Of a stretch of 64,000 bases of DNA, positions 1-9,439 are shown piece by piece. A program made the position numbers and the translations under genes. This stretch comes from Misgurnus anguillicaudatus (taxonomy: Eukaryota; Chordata; Actinopteri; Cypriniformes; Cobitidae). A model generated the notes under the pieces. That model was not told the DNA's origin and searched no databases. It saw only the letters and a program-made list of their open reading frames with translations. The stretch spans positions 11,218,501-11,282,500 of the forward strand of contig NC_073342.2 in assembly GCF_027580225.2 (NCBI RefSeq), given 5' to 3'. Numbering within the stretch: the stretch's first letter is position 1; each line of letters begins with the position of its first letter.

Positions 1-74
1 CTGTAATTTGGTCTAGTAGAGGAGAACAATGATGTTTTCCTATAAGTACAAGTACCTCAAAGTTGTACTATGTT

Positions 75-172
75 CTATTTCATCCCTACTGACCGCCAGA
101 GGCGGTGCTTAAGCACTGAATGATCCATCTCGCGCATGCGCAGGTCGAGTGTTTATACCAACAAAGTCACCC
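75..172 (+). repeat. DIRS left inverted terminal repeat
   Basis: Positions 91-170 are the reverse complement of about 5654-5737, with a shared core around GCGCATGCGCAGGTCGAG. The outermost 16 bases differ from the right end, as is usual for DIRS, where each outer end is instead matched in the internal complementary region. Confidence 0.9.
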
Positions 173-423
173 GTGACCCCTGATGCCTACGGAGAGTCTA
201 TAACTTCCGGTGACATCAGAGGATCTGTTCCTTTTCATCTTCTCGCTTTGCAGGTTGTTTTTTCCGCGCTAGCAAAAGACTACTAGGATATTGTGTTTCA
301 TTCGTTGCTGGTGGCCTTGTGACATTTTATTGTCGGAGCAGCGAGTTGCTCGCCCTCCAAAGGCCGCAACGGAATCCACCGACAGGTGAGTTACAAACTT
401 TTTTATATAACTGCTCGTTTGGT

Positions 424-915
424 GCATTTGTTGGTGACGGCTGTGTTTTCGCTCCCTCTCCCGACATTTGTAATCTAACGTTAACAGTTACCTTTATATT
501 ATTGATTCATCTGCGATTTATTGTTGTAACACGGACGCGTTTTTTGGTTGATTGGTCAACTGCGCTCGTGTAGTTACTTTGTGCCAACTCGGTTGTGCCG
601 GTTTATTTTGTTAAACGTCTTTTTTGCCCTTAACTGGCTTCACAACGTTTGCGGTGACGGTTGTGCTTTCGCTCCTGGCACCGGTACTGCGTTTAGTGTC
701 TTATTTTTTTGTTACCCTAAGCTGGTGAAGGCAGTGCTTTCGCTCCCGTTCCCAGCATATTTGTATCTCAGTGACTAGATTGGTGGCAGTGTTCCCGCTG
801 AAGCTAATCTTTTTTCTTTTTTGCTACATTTGTTGGTGAAGTTTTCGCTCCCGCTCCCAGCATAGGTGTGCCCCTGTGACTGATTGGTGGCAGCGTTTCC
901 GCCGAGGCTACCTTT
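424..915 (+). repeat. Degenerate direct repeats in the DIRS leader
   Basis: Four related segments begin near 430, 650, 724 and 833. They share a GGTGA...TTTCGCTCC core. The last two also share a longer tail containing GTGACT...ATTGGTGGCAG. They lie between the left terminal repeat and the gag ATG. Short ORFs overlapping them look incidental. Confidence 0.6.
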
Positions 916-931
916 TTTCTCAGTTGCCAGC

Positions 932-2479
932 ATGGTTGGCAACCACTCCTGCTCGGCCTGTATGGCTCCTCTGCAGCTTGAGGATGGCCATGATTTATGT
1001 CCCTCATGTCTTGGCTTCGAACATTTAAAGGAGGGTCTTTCTGACGACCCCTGCATGAACTGCGATATCATGCCTCGGGCAGTGAGGGCAGCTAGACTGG
1101 CTGAGGTGGAGCAACTGTTGGGCTCTACTTCGTCGATTGGACATTTGACCCCAGCCCAGCGACTGGTTCCAGATCAGTCTGGGCAGTCTAAACGTCAGGC
1201 TGCTGAGGCTGCAGGCCCCACTCCTGCAAAAAAGGCTAAGGGACCCCAGCTTGCCTCTAAAGTGGACCAGCTAACAGCGGAGCTCAATACTATGAAGTCC
1301 CTCTTCCTGGCTTTCCAGTCCGGTACTGGAGCAGAGCCGCCAGATGATTTTGTCCCCTCTGCAGCCTCCTTGGAGTCGGAGGACGATGTGCTTTCCATGG
1401 CAGCGTCAGCTGGCCAGTTTAATGAATATGAGCCAGAGGTACTTCCACAGATGGGAGCCTCCCAACCTTCTGGGGCCTGCTCCCGTTCTTCAACCCATAG
1501 CTCTGCTGGTGGTGTTGAGGACTGCTCTATGGGAGCCATCATTCGTATGGCTCTTGCTCGTCTCCAGTTGGATGTCCCGCAAACTCAGCCGGCTCCGGCC
1601 AGTGCTTTTTTCAGGCGTGTCCCAGCCTCCGTCAGCTTTACTCCGCCCCCATCGGAGGAGTATTTGAGGGAGTTGCAGGCATGTTGGAGGGATTCTAGGG
1701 CCCTCTCTCATGCAACGTCCGATGGCCGGACCCTGGCAGCCATGCAGGACACACAGAAGTTCGGATTGGACCGCATGCCAGCAGTTGAGCCGACAATAGC
1801 GGCTCTTATCATCTCACCTGATGAGGCTTTGAGGCCGGATGCTAGGTGCCCTCGTCCCCAGTGCCGGGTTACAGATGACCTGCTCTGTAAGGCCTATGAC
1901 GCAGCGGCCCGCATGGGACGCATCGGTAACTCCATGTCCCACCTGATGCTCGCTTTGTCAAATTCCCTGCAGGAGACTGAGTTGGATGCCTCTGTCCACA
2001 ATTTTAGCGATGCTTCACTACAGGCATTCGCATTGATGTCTAGGGAATTGGGGCAGTTGATGTCTACTCTTGTGCAGGCTCGCCGCCAGGTATGGTTGGC
2101 ACAATCACCTCTCACTGAGGCCTGTAGGAGAACCCTCCGCAGTGTTCCAGTGGAACCAGGGGAGCTGTTTGGTTCCGCAGCTCTGGAAGCGCTTGAGCGC
2201 ACGGTCCAAGCCGGACGGACTCGACAGCAGCTGTCCGGGCTTCAAAGAAGGGTTCCGCCTCCTAGCAGACCTAGAGGTCCTCCTGCTGCCCCACAGCGCA
2301 GCTCTCGTCCACAGGCTCACCCCAGGGGCTACCTAAGGTCTCTGCGCCCACGTCCACAGCCTGCTCAGCAGCAGGCACCGACCTTTCGGGTGCCTGACCG
2401 GCTGCCCTCAGGACAACCTCAGTCCTTTCCAACCCGTCGTGCCTCTGGAACCTTTAGAGGCCGGGGACCCCGGCGCTGA
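932..2479 (+). CDS. DIRS ORF1, gag-like protein
   Basis: Predicted structural (gag-like) protein of the DIRS element. The frame is open from 884, but the ATG at 932 is the better start because a Cys-rich motif follows at once: a CxxC pair, then DGH, then CPSC and a later CMNC, typical of the N-terminus of fish DIRS gag. The middle is Ser/Ala/Pro-rich. The C-terminal 60-70 residues are rich in Arg, Pro and Gln, suggesting nucleic-acid binding. The protein is about 515 codons from the 932 start, without internal stops. It overlaps the start of the RT reading frame (2439 onward in another frame). The role is inferred from position and composition. Confidence 0.75.
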   Translation: MVGNHSCSACMAPLQLEDGHDLCPSCLGFEHLKEGLSDDPCMNCDIMPRAVRAARLAEVEQLLGSTSSIGHLTPAQRLVPDQSGQSKRQAAEAAGPTPAKKAKGPQLASKVDQLTAELNTMKSLFLAFQSGTGAEPPDDFVPSAASLESEDDVLSMAASAGQFNEYEPEVLPQMGASQPSGACSRSSTHSSAGGVEDCSMGAIIRMALARLQLDVPQTQPAPASAFFRRVPASVSFTPPPSEEYLRELQACWRDSRALSHATSDGRTLAAMQDTQKFGLDRMPAVEPTIAALIISPDEALRPDARCPRPQCRVTDDLLCKAYDAAARMGRIGNSMSHLMLALSNSLQETELDASVHNFSDASLQAFALMSRELGQLMSTLVQARRQVWLAQSPLTEACRRTLRSVPVEPGELFGSAALEALERTVQAGRTRQQLSGLQRRVPPPSRPRGPPAAPQRSSRPQAHPRGYLRSLRPRPQPAQQQAPTFRVPDRLPSGQPQSFPTRRASGTFRGRGPRR

Positions 2480-4389
2480 AGCCCGGGGGTCGGCCGTCGG
2501 CTGTTTTTCCCAGCAGCAGCTCAGCTATTGGGCTGCTTCCATCAGGGACCCATGGGTGCTCTCAACCTTAACCCACGGGTACAAACTTCAGTTCCGACGC
2601 CGGCCCCCAGCCCATGGCCGGGTCAAGATGACCATCATAAGCGACCCCGGCAAAAGCCCAAGCCCTCACCCAGGAGTTGTCCGCCCTCCTGGACAAGGGC
2701 GCCATCGAGCCAGTAGATCCCCTATTGCACCCCGGGGGGTTCTACTCAACTTACTTTCTGGTAGCAAAGAAAGATGGCGGACTCCATCCTATCCTCGACC
2801 TAAGGGGTCTCAACAGGTTCCTGAAGGTTCTGAGGTTCCACATGCTGACCACTGCAGAGGTTCTACGTACAATTGACAAAGGAGAGTGGTTTACGTCAGT
2901 AGACCTGAAGGATGCCTACTTCCACATCCCTATAGCTCCACACCATCGGCAGTTTCTGCGGTTTGCCTTTCAAGGGCGTCATTTCCAGTTCCGAGTGCTC
3001 CCATTCGGTCTCTCCCTTTCCCCTCGGGTGTTCACCAGGTGTGTGACGGCAGCCCTCTCGCACTTGCAGTCGCGGGGCATGAAGATTCTCCCATATCTGG
3101 ACGACTGGCTCATCTGTGCGACATCCCAGTTTCAGGTGGCACTGGACACGTCGTGTCTTCTCTCTCATGTGGCCCGCCTGGGCCTCCGGGTGAATTTTAC
3201 AAAGAGTTGCCTGGTTCCATCGCAGGGCACGCTTTTTCTCGGGATGACTCTCGATGCAATCACCATGAAGGCTCGCCCATCACCACAGCGGGTGGACGAC
3301 ATCCTCCGCCGCCTCCTCCTGTTTCGGGGGGGCAGGCAGTTATGCTATGTGGAGTTTTTGCGCCTCCTAGGGAAACTCACAGCTGCCGCTACCGTGATTC
3401 CTCTAGGACTGCTGTCGCTGCGTCCCCTCCAGAGGTGGTTGCACGGCTTTCATCTAGATGTCAAGTGGCACCGGCACAGGAAACTCAAGGTGTCACGTCG
3501 TTGCCTTCTTGCTCTGGCCCCGTGGAGAGTAAGGTCATTTCTCCTGCAGGGTATGCCCTTGGGTTCCATCGCATCTCGTCAGGAAATCCTCACAACAGAT
3601 GCTTCCCTCTTGGGATGGGGTGCTGTGTGGCAGAATCGAACAGCTCAGGGGCTGTGGTCTGTGCAGGAGCGCTCACAGCACATCAATGTCCTGGAACTGC
3701 GGGCTGTGCACAGGGCATTGCAGGTTTTCCTTCCCTTCCTGGGAGGCCGGCATGTGCTTGTGCGATCAGACAATGTCTCGACTGTGTCTCACATAAACCA
3801 CCAAGGAGGCACCAAGTCTGCACCACTGCTGCAGGCATCTTATGATCTCCTGCTGTGGGCAGGGCCACACCTGGCCAGCCTGAGGGCGATGTATTTGCCT
3901 GGGGAGCAGAATCAGGCGGCAGACTTACTCTCCTGTTGCAAGCCTCCGCCGGGGGAGTGGCGGCTTCATCCGGATGTGGTCCTCAGCATCTGGGACATCT
4001 TCGGCAGGGCAGGGGTGGATCTCTTTGCCTCAGAGGAATCGACCCATTGCCCCCTTTGGTTCTCCTGGACGGAGAAGAGCAGCCCTCTGGGCCAGGATGC
4101 TCTCGCACATGATTGGCCAGAGGTTCTCCTCTATGCTTTTCCACCAATCCCTCTGATTCTTCCAACACTGCAGAGAGTCCTCCAACACGGTCACAGGCTA
4201 CTGTTGGTAGCCCCCTTCTGGCCGGGAAGAACATGGTTTCCACTGTTGTACAGTCTCTGCAACGGTTCACCGTGGCGCCTCCCAGACAGGAGGAGTCTCC
4301 TGTCTCAGTTACGGGGCCAAATCTGGCATCCCGATCCTCACCGCCTGCAGCTGTGGGTCTGGTCACTGCAAGGCCCGACCCGCTGCTGA
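2439..4389 (+). pseudogene. DIRS ORF2: reverse transcriptase / RNase H / methyltransferase-like, one frameshift
   Basis: The polyprotein would copy element RNA into DNA. The main block runs in one frame from 2641 to 4389. It carries an RT domain (VAKKDGG near the start, catalytic YLDD encoded near 3099-3110), an RNase H region (TTDAS near 3594, then LELRAVHRAL and SDNVS), and a DIRS methyltransferase-like tail (LFAS...WFSW...DALA..WP...FPP). The conserved RT N-terminus (WAASIRDPW...GYKLQFRRRPP) is read in a different frame from about 2439 to 2640, and a TAA at 2638 blocks the main frame upstream. A single-base shift near 2640-2655 therefore splits the ORF. The main frame has no ATG near its start, which supports damage over a separate ORF. 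The 3' end overlaps the recombinase ORF by 277 bases. Confidence 0.85.
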
Positions 4390-5408
4390 CTGAGTGTTCA
4401 GATGGCGTCTGCAATACCATATTGAATGCAAGGGCGCCTTCTACCCGGGCGCAGTATGAGAACAGGTGGTGGCTGTTTACTACATGGTGCTCAGACAGGA
4501 ATGTGGACCCTGTGCACTGTTCAGTTCCAAAGATTCTAGAGTTTCTCCAGTCACTCTTGGATGGCGGCCGGTCCCCGACTACCTTGAGGGTATATGTGGC
4601 AGCCATTTCTTCTCGACATGCTCGGGTGGACAATGACACGGTGGGGTGTCACAGATTGGTGTCCCTTTTTCTGAAGGGTGCATGGCGGTTACGCCCCCCA
4701 CGAGCACAACGCGCTCCAGCCTGGGATCTACACCTGGTGCTCGATTCCCTATGTTCACCTCCCTTTGAACCCCTGGCTCAGGCAGAGCTGAAGTGGGTCT
4801 CTATTAAGACTGCATTTCTCCTTGCTATCACGTCAGCGAAACGTGTTGGGGAACTTCATGCGCTCTCTGTGAGTGACTCATGTTTGAGGTGGAACTCCGA
4901 TGGCTCGGGGGTTACCCTGTGGCCGAATTCAGCTTTTCTTCCGAAGGTTTTGTCATCAACCAACCTTAACCAACCTATCCACCTGGCACAATTTACTCCC
5001 CCAGAAGGGGAGGACAGATTACAGCTGCTGTGTCCCGTACGGGCTCTCAGAGCCTACGTTGTCACGACTGCGAGTATAAGGCAGTCAGACCAGCTCTTCC
5101 TCTGCTATGGTGGTCCTAGGAGGGGCTGTGCTCTCTCCAAACAGCGGTTGTCTCATTGGGTGGTGGATGTAATCACCCAGGCATATAAACGAGGTGGTCA
5201 CCCCCTGCTATCCGGGGTGAGGTGCCACTCTACCAGGGCATTCTCAACTTCATGGGCGGCCCTGCGCGGCGTGCCCCTGGAGCGCATCTGTGAGGCGGCA
5301 TCATGGGCATCCCCGAGTACCTTCTCCAGGTTCTACCGGGTGAATGTCGCCACCCCCCATCCACTGGAGGTGGTCCTGTTGCCAGACTCTGCGCTGTCCT
5401 CTCAATAA
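4113..5408 (+). CDS. DIRS ORF3, tyrosine recombinase
   Basis: A 431-codon lambda-integrase-type recombinase that would integrate the circular DIRS DNA. The N-terminal core-binding region is about residues 100-180 (STRAQYENRW onward). The catalytic domain carries the first Arg in SAKRVGELHALS, the HxxR pair in RCHSTRAFSTSW, then the AASW segment and the nucleophilic Tyr in TFSRFYRVN near the C-terminus. All expected catalytic positions are visible. It overlaps the RT ORF in a different frame, as in other DIRS elements, and ends about 45 bases before the internal complementary region. Confidence 0.92.
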   Translation: MARGSPLCFSTNPSDSSNTAESPPTRSQATVGSPLLAGKNMVSTVVQSLQRFTVAPPRQEESPVSVTGPNLASRSSPPAAVGLVTARPDPLLTECSDGVCNTILNARAPSTRAQYENRWWLFTTWCSDRNVDPVHCSVPKILEFLQSLLDGGRSPTTLRVYVAAISSRHARVDNDTVGCHRLVSLFLKGAWRLRPPRAQRAPAWDLHLVLDSLCSPPFEPLAQAELKWVSIKTAFLLAITSAKRVGELHALSVSDSCLRWNSDGSGVTLWPNSAFLPKVLSSTNLNQPIHLAQFTPPEGEDRLQLLCPVRALRAYVVTTASIRQSDQLFLCYGGPRRGCALSKQRLSHWVVDVITQAYKRGGHPLLSGVRCHSTRAFSTSWAALRGVPLERICEAASWASPSTFSRFYRVNVATPHPLEVVLLPDSALSSQ

Positions 5409-5451
5409 GGTACGTGCTAAATTCCTCGTGACTTTTCTGGTATGTGTCATC

Positions 5452-5549
5452 CAGTGCTTAAGCACCGCCTCTGGCGGTCAGTAGGGATGAAATAGAACGA
5501 GAGTTACGTATGTAACTACGGTTCTATGAATCCCGGATGACCGCCAGAG
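5452..5549. repeat. DIRS internal complementary region
   Basis: The left half (to 5495) is the reverse complement of the left outer end (75-117). The right half (5499-5549) is the reverse complement of the right outer end (about 5728-5776). They are joined by AAC at 5496-5498, the complement of the flanking GTT. It acts as the template bridge for completing DIRS ends (family knowledge). Confidence 0.9.
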
Positions 5550-5652
5550 CGTTCTGTCACTCAGAATTCCCGTGTACTCGCGAGAGGATTCTGTGGGAGC
5601 AGGTCCTCTGGTGTCGCCGGAGGTTGTGGACTCTCCGTGGGCGTCGGGGGTC

Positions 5653-5776
5653 GCGGGTGGCTTTGTTGGTATAAACACTCGACCTGCGCATGCGCGAGAT
5701 GGATCATTCAGTGCTTAAGCACCGCCTCTGGCGGTCATCCGGGATTCATAGAACCGTAGTTACATACGTAACTCTC
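5653..5776 (-). repeat. DIRS right inverted terminal repeat
   Basis: The inverted counterpart of the left repeat, with about 40 extra outer bases that are matched only in the internal complementary region. It ends immediately before GTT at 5777. Confidence 0.9.
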
Positions 5777-5813
5777 GTTTTCTAATGACATTATCTGCAC
5801 TTTGATATTACAG

Positions 5814-5895
5814 TGGCAAAACCTGGGATGACACCTGGGAGCCTGCCCGCGAATTCCAGCACAAGTCCCCACATCCCAACCAGCTTTCAGCATGA
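5814..5895 (+). CDS. Possible 3'-terminal coding exon with a chromodomain-like WEPA motif
   Basis: A reasonable acceptor (TTTGATATTACAG) precedes position 5814. With phase 1 the exon reads GKTWDDTWEPAREF and continues to a TGA at 5893-5895. TWEPA is typical of the end of a chromodomain. An ATTAAA polyadenylation signal lies at 5963-5968. The DIRS element would sit in the preceding intron. No upstream exon of this gene is in the window, so this is only suggestive; a relic of a retroelement integrase chromodomain is an alternative. Confidence 0.3.
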
Positions 5896-5969
5896 CTGCC
5901 TACACCTGTACATTATCAAGCACCCTTCAATTGTTTATTTTTGTCTTTGCTTGCTGTTCTTTATTAAAG

Positions 5970-7640
5970 TTTTTGCACAGTACCCAGTCTCTTTTAGTTT
6001 TTTTTTTTATTTTGTATTTTTTAAAACCCTGTATTTGTCATGATCTACACAGCAGACAAGAAGTGTCCCATGCAAGATCATAAGGTAAAGAGTTAGTGCT
6101 GGTTGCCATTATGAAATTCCCAAAGGCATTATATTTAAAGATTTTTGGAGCACTGGTTTAATATAGGTAAGTCTACTTAAACTATGTGGAATGCCAGACA
6201 TAAATAATACCGCACATATGTTCAATTAAAATATTAGATAAGAGTTACTTTAACGTTTTTAATTGTTATTAAAAAAATTTACTTACATATATTCAGAGTA
6301 AAATAATGAAAATGTATTAGTTCATATTTAAAACAGTAATTATAAAACGGCTCGTTCTGGTTCTTCATTCTGATTGGTTGAAACGCGTTCTAAGCCGTGA
6401 TAAAATACCCCAGTAAGCCCACGGTTCCGACCACATCACAAGTATCACTGCGCCACTGTTGCTGCGTACTGATTATGAAAAAAACACCACATTCTTTAAT
6501 CATTTTTTTATTTTTCTACCTTTGCACAATTATGGCGATATCCAGATAAATGTCAATAAATAAAAAATTTTGTCAATAAAGAGAAAACGTTCTCTGAAGT
6601 TTTTTTTGTCTTATTGATATTTCCGCTATTATCCACTAGAGGGCAATCTTACCCAACTTAAACACTGAGGCATTCACTCGATACAACAGCGTTGTGGTGG
6701 ATTTAGCGTGACGTGTGTTTTGATCAGGCTCTGAATCTGATCTCTTACAAAGTTCTTCACAAAAATGGAATTATCCCCGCATTTAGCTGAGAATTTGAGA
6801 GGTGATAACTGATAAGACAACAAATGAAGGTAGGATGAAACGTTTTTTGATGTTGTTGGAAAGCAGATGGACTGTTCTTTTATTTGATATTTTATTTTTA
6901 TCATGTTTATTTAAAGAAGATAATTTTTCTTCAACTAAAACTGGGTGGCAACTTAAAAAAAAACGCTGACGGGGAAATAGTTAAGCATGCTTCCAGGCAT
7001 ATTTGATCATCACTTCAACAGTTGCACGATATAATTGTTAATGTATAAATTAGATGAATGTTGATTTATAAAAATAAACAGCAGTCTTTAATCATATTTT
7101 CATTGTGCCTTTGCTGCGTCTGTGTTGTTTGTGAACTGCGTTCTGTTGCAGCCACACTTGATTCTGATGAACTACTTTGTTTGGCGGAAGAGTAATATTT
7201 GTACTAATATAATTACAACTTATTTGTGTTTTATTTTATAAAATCCCGCTAACGTTATGCATATGAAGTAACCATTTTATAAACGCAATAAACCCCTCGA
7301 AGCGTTGGGTTACCAGTGCATTTTATAACAGCTAAGGGGGTTTAAGCAAAGAGACTTTGACGTGTGCTCCAGTTTGAGGAAGCCAGAAGAGGATCTCTTG
7401 GGGTTCCAGGAGGTGATACCTCGGAGAAATTGTTCAGTGATCTTGTAGAAAACACTAAAATAGTTAAAATAGTATACAAAAACAATACTTTTATATTTCT
7501 CTTTATACATATATATTTACAGCATCTAAGTGTACTTCATGTGTAAAAGGTCCAGTATTCAAGCTAATTTAAGAAAAGAAACTATGTATTTATTTACATT
7601 ATAACCCACTGTCATATTGTGTATATGTACAGATATAAAT
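5970..7640. other. Non-coding stretch, no supported gene
   Basis: AT-rich DNA. Around 6345-6420 there is a segment resembling the start of the insertion at 16.03 kb (both share a motif like TTCTGGTTCT...TGATTGG), suggesting a related transposon relic. Short ORFs here lack motifs. Confidence 0.5.
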
Positions 7641-7646
7641 GATCAT

Positions 7647-7745
7647 TTAAACACACTGAAGCACACCAACAGTCTCTGGAGCAAAGCCCACCTCACAATG
7701 AGTGTCAAGAACATTTGGGAGGATCAGTGGTCCGAATGTGATCTG
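7647..7745 (-). CDS. Possible minus-strand 3'-terminal exon, unknown
   Basis: On the minus strand a pyrimidine-rich acceptor ending TTCTCTTAAG is followed by an open frame (QITFGPLILPNVLDTH..., about 32 codons) that ends in TAA. The composition looks protein-like, but I do not recognise the family and no partner exon is certain. Confidence 0.2.
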   Translation of the reverse strand, partial: QITFGPLILPNVLDTHCEVGFAPETVGVLQCV

Positions 7746-7749
7746 CTTA

Positions 7750-8050
7750 AGAGAATTAAAACAACACAAAGCAACATTTATATATAACATACAATATAAT
7801 ATACATATTTACAAATTCCAACTTGTCCCAAGGCTAGTGGCACAGTCTGGTTACAGTCTGTAATGGTGCAAGCTCACTGTTTAACATTATAGCTTGAGAG
7901 AAAAACTAGAACACTTTATTTTCCCAAACCCTTATGTTAACAGTCCAATAACTGTATGGTTATCTATGCGTCATGCAGATGATGACAGCAAATAAGAATG
8001 CTCAAATAGAACCGATTATAAAGAAAGCATCTGATTGGCTATTGACAATA
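7750..8050. other. Non-coding stretch, nothing recognised
   Basis: AT-rich sequence between the weak minus-strand exon candidate and the Harbinger-like MITE. No supported features. Confidence 0.4.
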
Positions 8051-8056
8051 GCCTTA

Positions 8057-8513
8057 GGGGTCAATCACACCAAACGCGTTTTAAATGTGTGGAAACGCAA
8101 GGGCGCAAATTGCTAGCCAACCACAGATGCAACTCTCTTGTCAATCAAATATTGAAGCGTGAGCGCACTTTTGCTGTTATGACAGATATTAGCAGAAACT
8201 TTACAAAGAGGGCACTTGCTCTGGCCTTGATGCGGGGTGAGAGTGCACAAACATGCAGGAGATAGTGAGTGACCCCGTACCTACAACGGAAGGCCCGCCT
8301 CCTCCCTCATTCGATTGGAGAATGGAAAGATGCGAATGACGTCGGACGCTTTTCCGCTCTCAGCTCCTTCAAACAGCACGTGCTGCGGCCAGCAGCAAAA
8401 AACGCAAGGCGTTCGGCGCACATAAACAGTGTGCATAACGCTCACTGCCCATAGAATATCATTCAAAAAATGCGTCTACAACTGCCATAAACACGTTTGG
8501 TGTGATTGGCCCC
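8057..8513. mobile_element. Non-autonomous PIF/Harbinger-like MITE
   Basis: Terminal inverted repeats GGGG(T/C)CAATCACACCAAACG at the two ends, flanked by a TTA duplication (8054-8056 and 8514-8516). The 3-bp TWA-type target and G-rich ends fit PIF/Harbinger. It is 457 bp long and non-coding; ORFs crossing it are spurious. Confidence 0.8.
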
Positions 8514-8669
8514 TTAGAAGTAGAAGTATTCATTCATTTTATACACCTGCAAGTACCCAAACAGTGTAGATCCTAAAAATATATTTTAAAATGTAAACAA
8601 TTCTGTCCTTTCCTTGGTTGATTACTGCTTGAACTTGCATAGACAATATTTCCCATCAATGTCTCTTTT

Positions 8670-8998
8670 CTCTAATGCACCCTCGGCTCAGGTGTCTTCA
8701 CTGGCGCTGCTGCTTCCTCTTCTTGCAGCTCACCAAGAGAGTCATCAGGACTTTGGAGCTCATCCTTCAGTTCTTGACCATCAACCAAGTTATCCAAGAT
8801 CATGAGATGATATTGGAGCTCTGAATGGATGGACATGTTGATGGGCAGAAACACAAACAGACAGAAAGACTCACAACAAAGAGAACAACAGATAAAACAA
8901 AAACAGAAAGTGCTACAGTGAGACTGACAATACAGTTTAACAAAACACATGCGACTATTAAAAGTGCCTTTGTTTTTGGTTTGTTTGTGGTGGTGGGG
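8670..8998 (-). other. Possible minus-strand membrane-segment plus acidic-tail coding relic
   Basis: On the minus strand one frame encodes a long hydrophobic stretch (KALLIVACVLLNCIVSL and onward, about 35 residues), and an overlapping frame then encodes an acidic tail (LQSPDDSLGELQEEEAAAPVK...) ending in a stop near 8672. This would suit a single-pass membrane protein split by a frame change or a tiny intron. A distant, similar AAPVKT-type ending occurs on the plus strand near 35575-35613. Family unknown; it may be chance. Confidence 0.2.
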
Positions 8999-9221
8999 AT
9001 ATAAAGAGTTTGAAGCTTGCAAATTTGAAGACAGAAAATAAATAAATAACTAATAATACACACACACGCACTCACGCACACAAGTCAACATAATAACTTA
9101 GTTGTGAGCTAGTGTAATATAGGTATATCACTACTGAAAATCTTGCATTTCCCTGTATCTTGCTGCAGGATTAACTTATACACGACAAAATTAATTGAAT
9201 TAAGTTAGCTAATTTTGATAT

Positions 9222-9437
9222 TCCCTACCGGAAAATCCAGCTAAGACCAGCATAAGCTGGTAGCTGGTTTAAGGTGGTTTAAGCTGGTCCTCCCAGCCTG
9301 GCAAACCTACAAGCTGGTGGGTCAGCTGGTCAAGGTGACCAAAACACAGCTTGCTACACCAGCAATACCAGCTAAAACTAAGCTGGGAGACCAGCTAAAA
9401 CCAGCTTATGCTGGTATTAGTAGTTTTTTGCAGTGGA
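9222..9437. mobile_element. Foldback element rich in AGCTGGT / ACCAGCT
   Basis: Many copies of CCAGC and GCTGG arranged so that the left part (CCAGCATAAGCTGG) is complementary to the right part (CCAGCTTATGCTGG). It is a typical short palindromic fish DNA-transposon derivative. The outer ends are approximate. Confidence 0.7.
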
Positions 9438-9439
9438 GT

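Larger units (their letters stand above)
75..5776 (+). mobile_element. DIRS-class tyrosine-recombinase retrotransposon, near full length
   Basis: Complete DIRS layout: inverted terminal repeats, three ORFs (gag-like, RT/RNase H/methyltransferase-like, tyrosine recombinase) and an internal complementary region just downstream of the last ORF. The element is flanked on each side by the trinucleotide GTT (72-74 and 5777-5779), and the internal complementary region carries the complementary AAC exactly where the two element ends would meet in a circle. This is the known DIRS arrangement for integration without a target-site duplication. Only one clear lesion is visible, a frameshift in the RT ORF near 2640-2655, so the copy is probably young. 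The superfamily assignment is secure; the exact subfamily is not determined. Confidence 0.93.

Noticed and set aside
319..778. Short ORFs in the DIRS leader
   Set aside because: They overlap degenerate repeats and lack domains; most likely incidental.
9222..9437. A CRISPR-like or satellite array
   Set aside because: The repeated GCTGGT units are irregular and arranged as an inverted foldback, not as evenly spaced direct repeats.
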